This document shows, in pieces, positions 53,853-63,248 of a stretch of 64,000 nucleotides of DNA. Under the pieces are notes generated by a model that was given only the letters and a program-made list of their open reading frames with translations, had not been told where the DNA came from and made no database searches. The stretch's first letter is position 1. Each line of letters starts with the position of its first letter. The position numbers and the translations under genes are program-made. Source of the stretch: Massilia sp. Bi118 (GTDB lineage Bacteria > Pseudomonadota > Gammaproteobacteria > Burkholderiales > Burkholderiaceae_D). The stretch lies in contig NZ_CAKKMV010000002.1 in the NCBI RefSeq assembly GCF_918697865.1, forward strand, positions 310,001 through 374,000. Direction: 5' to 3'.

Positions 53853-53969
53853 CCGTCATTCCCGCGAAGGCGGGAATTCATGCTGAGTATGTCGATACTG
53901 ATGACGACGGATTATCTGGTACAGCTTTCGGAGCCTCAGCATGGGTTCCCGCTTTCGCGGGAACGACGG
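53853..53969. repeat. CGTCRTTCCCGCG-family palindromic repeat, copy 4 (longer centre)
   Basis: CCGTCATTCCCGCGAAGGCGG... and an arm ending CGCGGGAACGACGG flank a centre about 35 bases longer than in the other copies. It begins 12 bases after mmsA and separates it from preT. Confidence 0.85.
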
Positions 53970-54040
53970 CGTAGTAGCCGTATCCAGCACCACAGCATTT
54001 CCCGCACCACGACATAAAACATAAGCAAAGGGATGCACAA

Positions 54041-55414
54041 ATGATCGAGTCACTCCACTACCTGCCACAAGCAGGCAGCACGCACGACGCATTGTCCGAA
54101 CGCTTCACCGACCTGGCGCCGCCGCTCACGGCCCGCCAGGCCGCCATCGAAAGCGCCCGCTGCCTCTACTGCTATGACGCGCCCTGCACGCGCGCCTGTC
54201 CGACCGGGATCGACGTCGCCAGCTTCATCCGCAACATCCACGACCATAACGTCGACGGCGCCGCCACCACCATCCTGCAGGCCAACATCTTCGGCGGCAG
54301 CTGCGCGCGCGTGTGCCCGACCGAGATCCTGTGCGAAGACGCCTGCGTGCGCAACCACGACGCCGAAGGCCAGCCGGTCAAGATCGGCCTGCTGCAGCGC
54401 CATGCCATCGACAACGCGCAGTTCGACGGCCATCCGTTCAAGCGCGCGCCTTCCACCGGCAAGACCATCGCCGTGGTCGGCGCCGGCCCGGCCGGCCTGT
54501 CCTGCGCGCACCGGCTGGCGATGCTGGGCCATGACGTGGTCGTGTTCGAGGCGCGCGAGAAATCCGGCGGCCTGAATGAATACGGCATCGCCAAGTACAA
54601 GCTGCCCGGCGACTTCGCCCAGCGGGAAGTCGAATTCCTGCTCTCCATCGGCGGCATCGAGATCCGGCACGGCTACGCCCTCGGCCACAATCTGCAGCTG
54701 GCCGAACTGCACGCGCGCTACGACGCCGTCTTCCTCGGCCTCGGCCTGGCCGCCAGCCGCGAGCTGGGCCTGCTAGGGGAGAACGCGCCCGGCCTGATGG
54801 CGGCGGTCGACTACATCGCCACCTTGCGCCAGTCCGACGACCTGTCCGCGCTGCCGGTGCCGCGCCGCGCCATCGTCATCGGCGCCGGCAATACCGCGAT
54901 CGACATGGCGGTGCAATTGAAACGCCTGGGCGCCGAGGAAGTCACGCTGGTCTACCGCCGCGGCTTCGAAGCCATGAGCGCGACCGGCCACGAGATCGAC
55001 ATCGCCAAGGCCCACTTCGTGCGCATGCGCACCTGGGCCGCGCCGCTCGAAGTGCTGCTCGACGATGCCGGCCGGGTGCGCGGCATGCGCTTCGAGGAGA
55101 CCCGCATGCAGGACGGCCGCCTGGTGGCGACCGGCGGCATCATCGAGATCGCCGCCGACGCCGTGTTCAAGGCCATCGGCCAGGGCATGGGACTGGCGGC
55201 GCTGGTCGACCCGCTGGCCCGGGAAATCGAACGCACCGACAAGATCGTCGTGGACGCCTGCCTGCGCACCGCGCTGCCGGGCGTCTACGCGGGCGGCGAC
55301 TGCGTCGCGCCGGGGCAGGACCTGACGGTGCAGGCGGTCCAGCACGGCAAGCTGGCCGCGCTGGCCATCCATCACGACATCCAGTCCAAAGCGGAGGCAG
55401 CATGGCCGACCTGA
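54041..55414 (+). CDS. preT: NAD-dependent dihydropyrimidine dehydrogenase, PreT subunit
   Basis: PreT is the NADH-oxidising, FAD- and iron-sulfur-containing subunit that passes electrons to PreA. The 457-residue protein has two N-terminal cysteine clusters for 4Fe-4S centres (RCLYCYDAPCTRACPTG and GGSCARVCPTEILCEDAC), an FAD-binding GAGPAGLSCAHRLA, an NAD-binding IGAGNTAIDMAVQLKRLGA and the closing GGDCVAPGQDLTVQAVQHGKLAA. It corresponds to the N-terminal half of eukaryotic DPD. preA starts within its last codons (13-base overlap), so the subunits are made together. Confidence 0.95.
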   Translation: MIESLHYLPQAGSTHDALSERFTDLAPPLTARQAAIESARCLYCYDAPCTRACPTGIDVASFIRNIHDHNVDGAATTILQANIFGGSCARVCPTEILCEDACVRNHDAEGQPVKIGLLQRHAIDNAQFDGHPFKRAPSTGKTIAVVGAGPAGLSCAHRLAMLGHDVVVFEAREKSGGLNEYGIAKYKLPGDFAQREVEFLLSIGGIEIRHGYALGHNLQLAELHARYDAVFLGLGLAASRELGLLGENAPGLMAAVDYIATLRQSDDLSALPVPRRAIVIGAGNTAIDMAVQLKRLGAEEVTLVYRRGFEAMSATGHEIDIAKAHFVRMRTWAAPLEVLLDDAGRVRGMRFEETRMQDGRLVATGGIIEIAADAVFKAIGQGMGLAALVDPLAREIERTDKIVVDACLRTALPGVYAGGDCVAPGQDLTVQAVQHGKLAALAIHHDIQSKAEAAWPT

Positions 55415-56676
55415 GCATCGATTTTTGCGGCATCAAGTCGCCGAACCCGTTCTGGCTGGCCTCGGCGCCGCCGACGGATAAAGCCTACAACGTGGTGCGG
55501 GCTTTCGAAGCCGGCTGGGGCGGCGTGGTCTGGAAGACCCTGGGCGAGGACCCGCCGGCCGTCAATGTCTCTTCGCGCTACTCGGCCCTGCACGGCAAGA
55601 ACCGGGAAGTCATCGGCTTCAACAACATCGAGCTGATCACGGACCGCAGCCTGGCGCTGAACCTGGAAGAGATCACGGCGGTCAAGAAGGCATGGCCGGA
55701 CCGGGCGATGATCGTGTCGCTGATGCTGCCCTGCGAAGAAGCGCCGTGGCGCGAGATCCTGCCGCTGGTCGAAGCCACCGGCGCCGACGGCATCGAGCTG
55801 AACTTCGGCTGCCCGCACGGCATGCCGGAGCGCGGCATGGGCGCGGCCGTGGGCCAGCAGCCCGACCTGATCGAGCTGGTCACGCGCTGGTGCAAGACCT
55901 ATACGAAGCTGCCGGTGATCGTGAAGCTGACACCCAACATCACCGACGTGCGCGCGCCGGCACGGGCGGCACTGGCCGGCGGGGCCGATGCGGTCTCGCT
56001 GATCAACACCGTCAACTCCATCACCCACCTCGACCTGGACCGGATGGTGGCCTATCCGGTGGTCGGCGGCGCCAGCACCCACGGCGGCTATTGCGGCTCG
56101 GCGGTGAAGCCGATTGCGCTCAACATGGTGGCCGAGATCGCGCGCGATCCCATGACCCGCAATCTGCCGATCTCCGGCATCGGCGGCATCGGCAGCTGGA
56201 CCGACGCAGCCGAGTTCATCGCGCTGGGTGCCGGCTCGGTGCAGGTCTGCACCGCGGCGATGCTGCACGGTTTCCGCATCGTCGAAGAGATGAAGGATGG
56301 GCTGTCGCGCTGGATGGACCGCAAGGGCTACGAGAACATCGCCGCATTCTCGCGCAAGGCCGTGCCCAACACCACCGACTGGAAATACCTGGACATGAAC
56401 TACCAGGTCATCGCCAGCATCGACCAGGAGAAGTGCATCCAGTGCGGCAAGTGCTACGTCGCCTGCGAGGACACCTCGCACCAGGCGATCGCCCGGCTGG
56501 TGGACGGCAACGCGCGCCGCTACGAGGTCAAGCCGGCCGACTGCGTGGGCTGCAACCTGTGCGAAATCACCTGCCCGGTCGAGAGCTGCATCACGATGGT
56601 GCCGCAGCCGACCGGCCTGCCGGCCATGAACTGGACGCAGGATCCTCGAAATCCTCGCGCAGAGGTGGTAACGTAG
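55402..56676 (+). CDS. preA: NAD-dependent dihydropyrimidine dehydrogenase, PreA subunit
   Basis: PreA binds FMN and reduces uracil and thymine to their 5,6-dihydro forms. The 424-residue product has the dihydroorotate-dehydrogenase-like barrel (PNPFWLASAPPTDKAYNVVRAFEAGWGGVVWKTLG), the active-site loop NFGCPHGMPERGMGAAVGQ with the catalytic Cys, GGASTHGGYCGSAVKPIAL, SGIGGIGSWTDAAEFIALGAGSVQVCTA and a C-terminal ferredoxin-like part with two 4Fe-4S motifs (CIQCGKCYVAC and CVGCNLCEITCPV). It overlaps preT by 13 bases. A double GTGGGCA repeat follows, then the NCS1 transporter. Confidence 0.96.
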   Translation: MADLSIDFCGIKSPNPFWLASAPPTDKAYNVVRAFEAGWGGVVWKTLGEDPPAVNVSSRYSALHGKNREVIGFNNIELITDRSLALNLEEITAVKKAWPDRAMIVSLMLPCEEAPWREILPLVEATGADGIELNFGCPHGMPERGMGAAVGQQPDLIELVTRWCKTYTKLPVIVKLTPNITDVRAPARAALAGGADAVSLINTVNSITHLDLDRMVAYPVVGGASTHGGYCGSAVKPIALNMVAEIARDPMTRNLPISGIGGIGSWTDAAEFIALGAGSVQVCTAAMLHGFRIVEEMKDGLSRWMDRKGYENIAAFSRKAVPNTTDWKYLDMNYQVIASIDQEKCIQCGKCYVACEDTSHQAIARLVDGNARRYEVKPADCVGCNLCEITCPVESCITMVPQPTGLPAMNWTQDPRNPRAEVVT

Positions 56677-56750
56677 GGTGGGCGGCCCCCGCCCACGCGG
56701 ACGTGTGCATTTCGCCGGCATCCGCGTGGGCACGGCGTGCCCACCCTACG
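56672..56750. repeat. GTGGGCA-family palindromic repeat, copy 3 (inverted pair)
   Basis: CGTAGGGTGGGCGG...CCGCCCACGCGGA and CCGCGTGGGCACGG-CGTGCCCACCCTACG lie in opposite orientations, so the whole 79-bp unit is also a large inverted repeat. It fills the gap between preA and the NCS1 transporter gene and overlaps the last bases of preA. Confidence 0.8.
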
Positions 56751-56781
56751 GAACTGTTCCTGACGATGGAGACCTGACCCG

Positions 56782-58269
56782 ATGAGCATGGACCCAGCCG
56801 CACACACCGACCTCTGGAACGAAGACCTGGCCCCCACCAACGCCGCCCAGCGCACCTGGCGCTGGTATCACTTCGCCGCCCTGTGGGTCGGGATGGTGAT
56901 GTGCATTCCGGCCTACACGCTGTCCGCCAGCCTGATCGAGGCCGGCATGTCGGCCTACCAGGCCGTGATCACGGTCTTCCTGGCGAATGCCATCGTGCTG
57001 CTGCCGATGCTGCTGATCGGGCATGCCGGCACCAAGTACGGGATTCCCTACGCGGTGCTGGCGCGCGCTTCCTTCGGCACGCGCGGGGCGCGGCTACCGG
57101 CGCTGATGCGCGCCATCGTCGCCTGCGGCTGGTACGGCATCCAGACCTGGTTCGGCGGCAGTATGATCTACACGCTGCTGGGCGTGATGGCCGGGCACGA
57201 GATCGGTGGAGCGAAGATCGCCGGCCTGGGCATCAACGGCGCCCAGCTGGGGTGTTTTTTGGCCTTCTGGGCGATCCAGTTCTACTTCATCGTCCACGGC
57301 ATGAACGCGATCCGCAAGCTGGAGACCTATACGGCGCCGCTGAAGATCGCGATCTGCTTCGTGCTGCTCGGCTGGGTCTACCAGAAGGCCGGCGGCTTCG
57401 GCCCCTTGCTCGATCAACCCTCGGCCTTTGTCGAAGGCGGCAAGAAGGCTGGGCAGTTCTGGCCCACCTTCTGGCCTTCGCTGACGGCCATGGTCGGCTT
57501 CTGGGCCACGCTGGCGCTGAACATCCCGGATTTCACGCGCTTCGCCCGCACCCAGCGCGACCAGGTGGTGGGCCAGACCATCGGCCTGCCGGTGCCCATG
57601 GGCCTGCTGGCGGCGCTGGCCGTGATCGTCACCTCGGCCACCGTGGTCCTGTACGGCAAGGCGCTGTGGGACCCGGTCGACCTGGCCAGCCGCATGACCG
57701 GCGCCGCCGTGCTGATCGCGCTGATCGTGCTGCTGGTCGATACCGTCAGCGTCAACCTGGCCGCCAACCTGGTCGGTCCGGCCTACGACTTCTCCGCGCT
57801 GGCGCCGCGCAAGATCTCCTACCGCACGGGCGGCTACCTCACGGCCGGGATCGCGCTGGCCATGATGCCCTGGAAGATCCTGGAATCGACCCAGGGCTAT
57901 ATCTTCACCTGGCTGATCGGCTACTCGGCGCTGCTCGGGCCCATCGCCGGGGTGCTGATCATCGACTACTACTTCATCCGCAAGACCGAACTGGCGGTCG
58001 AGCAGCTGTACCGCGAGGACGGCATCTATTCATACAGGAGCGGCTGGAACATGGCCGCCATCGTCGCCTTCGTGGCCGGCGTGCTGCCGAACATTCCCGG
58101 CTTCCTGAACGCAGCCTTTCCAGAATCCTTCCCGGACGTCGGCGCCGCATTCAAGACCTTATATACCTATGCATGGTTCGTCGGCATCGCGATCGCCGCG
58201 GTGGTGTACGGCCTGATGATGAAGGGCAGGGCGGTGCCGGCGATGGCCGCCGCGCGCCCGCTCGATTGA
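56782..58269 (+). CDS. NCS1-family nucleobase/dihydropyrimidine transporter
   Basis: NCS1 carriers import uracil, cytosine, allantoin or hydantoins with H+ or Na+. The 495-residue protein has 12 predicted spans with the family motifs NEDLAPTNAAQRTWRWYHFAALWVGMVMCIPAYTLSASLIEAGMS, PMLLIGHAGTKYGIPYAVLARASFG, CGWYGIQTWFGG and ALNIPDFTRFARTQRDQVVGQTIGLP. It lies within the reductive pyrimidine operon, between preA and dihydropyrimidinase, so uracil, thymine or dihydropyrimidines are the expected substrates. Start is the ATG at 56782 (MSMDPAAHTDL) with weak ribosome-binding sequence GACCCG. Confidence 0.94.
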   Translation: MSMDPAAHTDLWNEDLAPTNAAQRTWRWYHFAALWVGMVMCIPAYTLSASLIEAGMSAYQAVITVFLANAIVLLPMLLIGHAGTKYGIPYAVLARASFGTRGARLPALMRAIVACGWYGIQTWFGGSMIYTLLGVMAGHEIGGAKIAGLGINGAQLGCFLAFWAIQFYFIVHGMNAIRKLETYTAPLKIAICFVLLGWVYQKAGGFGPLLDQPSAFVEGGKKAGQFWPTFWPSLTAMVGFWATLALNIPDFTRFARTQRDQVVGQTIGLPVPMGLLAALAVIVTSATVVLYGKALWDPVDLASRMTGAAVLIALIVLLVDTVSVNLAANLVGPAYDFSALAPRKISYRTGGYLTAGIALAMMPWKILESTQGYIFTWLIGYSALLGPIAGVLIIDYYFIRKTELAVEQLYREDGIYSYRSGWNMAAIVAFVAGVLPNIPGFLNAAFPESFPDVGAAFKTLYTYAWFVGIAIAAVVYGLMMKGRAVPAMAAARPLD

Positions 58270-58273
58270 CGAC

Positions 58274-58294
58274 CGTGGGCACGGGGTGCCCACC
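58274..58294. repeat. GTGGGCA-family palindromic repeat, copy 4 (short)
   Basis: CGTGGGCAC-GGG-GTGCCCAC, a bare hairpin of the same family without GTAGG arms, sits between the transporter and dihydropyrimidinase genes. Confidence 0.7.
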
Positions 58295-58298
58295 ATGA

Positions 58299-59735
<1,437 letters not shown>

Positions 59736-59736
59736 A

Positions 59737-59824
59737 CGTCATTCCCGCGAAGGCGGGAATCCAAGTGCTGCATGCCTTGCGTCTGCTCGTCCAACTTGGA
59801 TTCCCGCCTGCGCGGGAATGACGG
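59737..59824. repeat. CGTCRTTCCCGCG-family palindromic repeat, copy 5
   Basis: CGTCATTCCCGCGAAGGCGG... pairs with an arm ending CGCGGGAATGACGG around a short centre. It begins directly at the stop codon of dihydropyrimidinase and ends before the amidohydrolase ribosome-binding site. Confidence 0.85.
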
Positions 59825-59852
59825 TTTTGCTGCTAACAATAAAGGAAGCACC

Positions 59853-61094
59853 ATGACCGAACTCCGCATCAACGGCTCCCGCCTCTGGACCTCCCTGATG
59901 GACCTCGCCCAAATCGGCGCCACCGACAAGGGCGGCGTGAAACGCCTCGCCCTCACGGACCTCGACCGCCAGGGCCGCGACCTGGTCGTGCAGTGGGCGC
60001 AGGAAGCAGGCCTGAGCATCACGGTGGACAAGATCGGCAACGTCTTCATGCGCCGAGAGGGCAGGAACCCATCGCTGCCGCCCATCGTCACCGGCAGCCA
60101 CATCGACACCCAGCCGACCGGCGGCAAGTTCGACGGCAACTACGGCGTGCTGGCCGGTCTCGAGGTGGTGCGCACCCTGAACGACCTGAACATCAAAACC
60201 GAAGCCCCGATCGAAGTCGCTTTCTGGACCAACGAGGAAGGCTCGCGCTTCGTGCCGGTGATGATGGGCTCGGGCGTGTTCTGCGGCGCCTTCAGCCTGG
60301 AGACCGCGTATGCCGCGCGCGACGTCGACGGCAAGAGCGTCGGCGAAGAACTCGCGAGAATCGGCTACCAGGGCGAGCAGACCCCGGGCGAGCATCCGAT
60401 CGGCGCCTATTTCGAGACCCACATCGAGCAGGGCCCGGTGCTGGAAGACGAGGACAAGGTGATCGGCGTGGTGCCGGCCGTGATGGGCCTGTCCTGGTAC
60501 GACTGCACGGTCGAGGGCATGGAGGCGCATGCCGGTCCGACCCCGATGCACCTGCGCCGCGACGCGCTGCAGGTGGCCACCACCATCATGCAGGAGACGG
60601 TGGCGATCGCCAACCGCTACCCGCCCTATGGCCGCGGTACGGTCGGCATGGTGCAGGTCTTCCCCAACAGCCGCAACGTGATTCCGGGCCGGGTCAAGTT
60701 CAGCATCGACCTGCGCAACGTGAACGACGAACTCCTGAATACCATGCACGAGGAGATGACAGCCTTCATCCAGCGCACGGTCAGCGAGACCGGGCTGAAG
60801 ATCCAGCTGGAGCGCGTCTCCTACTATCCGCCTTGTCCCTTCCACCCGGATTGCGTGGGCGCGGTGCGCAAGGCCGCCGCAACCCTCGGGTACTCGACCA
60901 TGGACGTGGTCTCGGGCGCCGGCCACGACGCCATCTACGTAGCGCGCCTGGCGCCGGCCGGGATGATCTTCGTGCCCTGCAAGGACGGCATCAGCCACAA
61001 CGAGATCGAAGACGCCCGCCCGGACCACCTGGAAGCCGGCTGCAACGTGCTGCTTCACGCGATGCTGGAACGGGCAGGGCGCGCGACGGGCTAG
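59853..61094 (+). CDS. Beta-ureidopropionase-like Zn-dependent amidohydrolase (M20 family)
   Basis: The 413-residue protein belongs to the M20 allantoate/N-carbamoyl-amino-acid amidohydrolase family. In this operon it should hydrolyse N-carbamoyl-beta-alanine to beta-alanine, CO2 and ammonia. Visible motifs are TGSHIDTQPTGGKFDGNYGVLAGLEVVRTL (metal His and Asp), FWTNEEGSRF (Glu-Glu), YFETHIEQGPVLED, the dimerisation-domain GMEAHAGPTPMHLRRDA and SGAGHDAIYVA with CKDGISHNEIED at the end. AAAGGAAG lies eight bases before the ATG at 59853. It is probably the last gene of the pyrimidine pathway, with hairpins following. Confidence 0.94.
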   Translation: MTELRINGSRLWTSLMDLAQIGATDKGGVKRLALTDLDRQGRDLVVQWAQEAGLSITVDKIGNVFMRREGRNPSLPPIVTGSHIDTQPTGGKFDGNYGVLAGLEVVRTLNDLNIKTEAPIEVAFWTNEEGSRFVPVMMGSGVFCGAFSLETAYAARDVDGKSVGEELARIGYQGEQTPGEHPIGAYFETHIEQGPVLEDEDKVIGVVPAVMGLSWYDCTVEGMEAHAGPTPMHLRRDALQVATTIMQETVAIANRYPPYGRGTVGMVQVFPNSRNVIPGRVKFSIDLRNVNDELLNTMHEEMTAFIQRTVSETGLKIQLERVSYYPPCPFHPDCVGAVRKAAATLGYSTMDVVSGAGHDAIYVARLAPAGMIFVPCKDGISHNEIEDARPDHLEAGCNVLLHAMLERAGRATG

Positions 61095-61119
61095 CACACA
61101 ATCGTGCGGCGCAGAGGGC

Positions 61120-61173
61120 GGAATTGTTGCAAAGTAGTAACAATTTCGCTTCGGATGTTTCTTTCTCTCCGAA
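61120..61173. promoter_or_regulatory. Two adjacent inverted repeats between the amidohydrolase and MHYT kinase genes
   Basis: AATTGTT (61120-61126) pairs with AACAATT (61137-61143), and GCTTCGGA (61146-61153) pairs exactly with TCCGAAGC (61166-61173) around a T/C-rich loop. The second could be a terminator without T-run; the first looks more like an operator. Confidence 0.4.
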
Positions 61174-61242
61174 GCTGAGGAAGTCGTAGCATACTGTTCA
61201 AAGTTGCTACTCCGATTCTCAGTCCCCGACGGGTGTTTGACG

Positions 61243-63201
61243 ATGCTGACTGGACATTACGAAACACCGCTGGTCCTGATTTCCATCCTGGTCGCGATCG
61301 CGGCGTCCTATGCCGCGCTCAGCCTGGCCGGCCGCGTGAGCGAATCGCGTGGGCGCGCCGTCGTCGCCTGGGTCTTCGGCGGCGCCATCGCCATGGGCTC
61401 GGGCATCTGGGCCATGCACTTCGTCGGCATGCTGGCCTTCCGCCTGCCGATCCCGATCGCCTTCGACCTGACGCTGACCCTGGCCTCGCTGCTGCTCCCG
61501 ATCGCCGCATCCTGCCTGGCCCTGTGGCAGGTCAGCCGTGCCGAGCTGGGGCCGACGCGCCTGGCCGTCAGCGCGGTCCTGATGGGGATCGGCATCAATG
61601 CCATGCACTACACAGGCATGGCCGCCATGCGCATGGAGCCGGGCATCGTCTACGACCCATGGCTGTTCGCGCTGTCGGTGGCGATCGCCATCGCCGCCTC
61701 CGGCCTGGCGCTGTGGATCGCCTTCCGCCTGCGCCATAACGTGCCGCACGTCTGGCTGCCGCGCGTGGGCGCGGCGGTGGTGATGGGCGCCGCCATCGTC
61801 GGCATGCATTACACCGGCATGGCCGCCGCCAGCTTCCCGCTCGACAGCATCTGCATGGCCGCGCGCGGCGGCGTCAATCATGACGGCCTGGCGACCCTGG
61901 TGGTGATCGCGACCTTCGGCGTGCTGGGCTTCGCCATGCTGGCCTCCTTGTTCGATGCACGCCTGGAAGCCAATGCGCGCGTACTCGAGATCTCGCAGGC
62001 CACGGCCGCCGAGCGCGAGGACCTGCTCATGCGCGAGCGCGCCGCGCGCGACGAGGCCGAGCGCCTGAGCGCCCTGAAGGACGAATTCCTGGCCACCCTC
62101 TCGCACGAGCTGCGCACCCCGCTCAACGCCATCCTGGGCTGGGCCAGCATGCTCCAGCGCGGCGGGAAGGATGACGAGACCGTCAAGCGGGGCCTGGAAA
62201 CCATCGAGCGCAACGCGCGCGCCCAGGGCCAGCTGATCGACGACCTGCTCGACATGAGCCGCATCATTTCCGGCAACCTGCGCCTGGACGTGCAGCTGAT
62301 CGAGCCGGACAAGGTGGTCGAGGCGGCCCTCGGCACCGTGCACCCGGCGGCGGTGGCCAAGCGCATCGACTTGCGCGTGGACGTCGCCCGTGGCCTAGGC
62401 ACCGTGCTGGGCGACCCGAACCGGCTGCAGCAGGTGATGTGGAACCTGTTGTCGAACGCGGTCAAGTTCACGCCCAACGGCGGCATGGTGCAGGTGATGC
62501 TGGGCCGCGACGGCCAGGACGTGGTGATCCGCGTGGCCGATTCCGGCATCGGCATCGAGCCCGATTTTCTGCCCTATGTGTTCGACCGCTTCCGCCAGCA
62601 GGATGCCTCCATCACCCGCAAGCACGGCGGCCTGGGACTGGGCCTGTCGATCGCGCGCCAGCTGATCGAGCTGCACGGCGGGACCATCGCCGTCTCCAGC
62701 CCGGGCACGCATGCCGGCACCACCTTTACCGTGCGCCTGCCGCTGGCCGAAGCCGAGGTAGCGCCCCCGCCGCAGCCCGCCGCCGCGCCGCGCGCGCAGG
62801 TGCAGGGCGACCTGGCCGGGGTCAAGGTGCTGCTGGTGGACGACGCCACCGACACCCTCGACGTGCTGCAGCAGATCCTCCAGCACAGCGGCGCCACCAT
62901 CATGGCCGCGTCCAGCGCCGGCAAGGCCCTGGCCTTGCTGGAGATCGAGCGGCCCGACGTGATCGTCAGCGACATTGGCATGCCCGACGTCGACGGCTTC
63001 GAGCTGATCCGCCGCATCCGCCGCCGTTCGGCCGGCGCCGGCGGCGCCATCCCGGCGATCGCCCTGACCGCCTTCACACGCCAGGACGACCGCAACCGGG
63101 CGATGCAGGCCGGCTTCAACGACTATCTCGCCAAGCCGGTCGAACCGGGTTCGCTGGTGGCCCATATCGCACAGGTGGTAGGACTTAGCGTCGATCAATA
63201 A
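61243..63201 (+). CDS. MHYT-domain hybrid sensor histidine kinase
   Basis: The 652-residue protein starts with a seven-span MHYT membrane domain (residues about 5-240) with the repeated motifs WAMHFVGM, NAMHYTGM and GMHYTGM that are thought to bind copper and to sense O2, CO or NO. A coiled coil leads to a HisKA domain with His288 in LATLSHELRTPLN, an ATPase domain (WNLLSNAVKFTPNGG, ADSGIGIEPDFLPYVFDRFRQ, GGLGLGLSIARQLIELHGG) and a C-terminal receiver (about 540-650, DVIVSDIGMPDVDGFELIRRIR). The start at 61243 is an ATG immediately before the first span; a TTG 13 codons earlier is also possible. No response regulator is adjacent, so output is through a separate pathway. Confidence 0.93.
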   Translation: MLTGHYETPLVLISILVAIAASYAALSLAGRVSESRGRAVVAWVFGGAIAMGSGIWAMHFVGMLAFRLPIPIAFDLTLTLASLLLPIAASCLALWQVSRAELGPTRLAVSAVLMGIGINAMHYTGMAAMRMEPGIVYDPWLFALSVAIAIAASGLALWIAFRLRHNVPHVWLPRVGAAVVMGAAIVGMHYTGMAAASFPLDSICMAARGGVNHDGLATLVVIATFGVLGFAMLASLFDARLEANARVLEISQATAAEREDLLMRERAARDEAERLSALKDEFLATLSHELRTPLNAILGWASMLQRGGKDDETVKRGLETIERNARAQGQLIDDLLDMSRIISGNLRLDVQLIEPDKVVEAALGTVHPAAVAKRIDLRVDVARGLGTVLGDPNRLQQVMWNLLSNAVKFTPNGGMVQVMLGRDGQDVVIRVADSGIGIEPDFLPYVFDRFRQQDASITRKHGGLGLGLSIARQLIELHGGTIAVSSPGTHAGTTFTVRLPLAEAEVAPPPQPAAAPRAQVQGDLAGVKVLLVDDATDTLDVLQQILQHSGATIMAASSAGKALALLEIERPDVIVSDIGMPDVDGFELIRRIRRRSAGAGGAIPAIALTAFTRQDDRNRAMQAGFNDYLAKPVEPGSLVAHIAQVVGLSVDQ

Positions 63202-63248
63202 CCTCGCTGTAAGTGGCGCGCACACTGGTTATTTTGAGCGAGGTCTAT

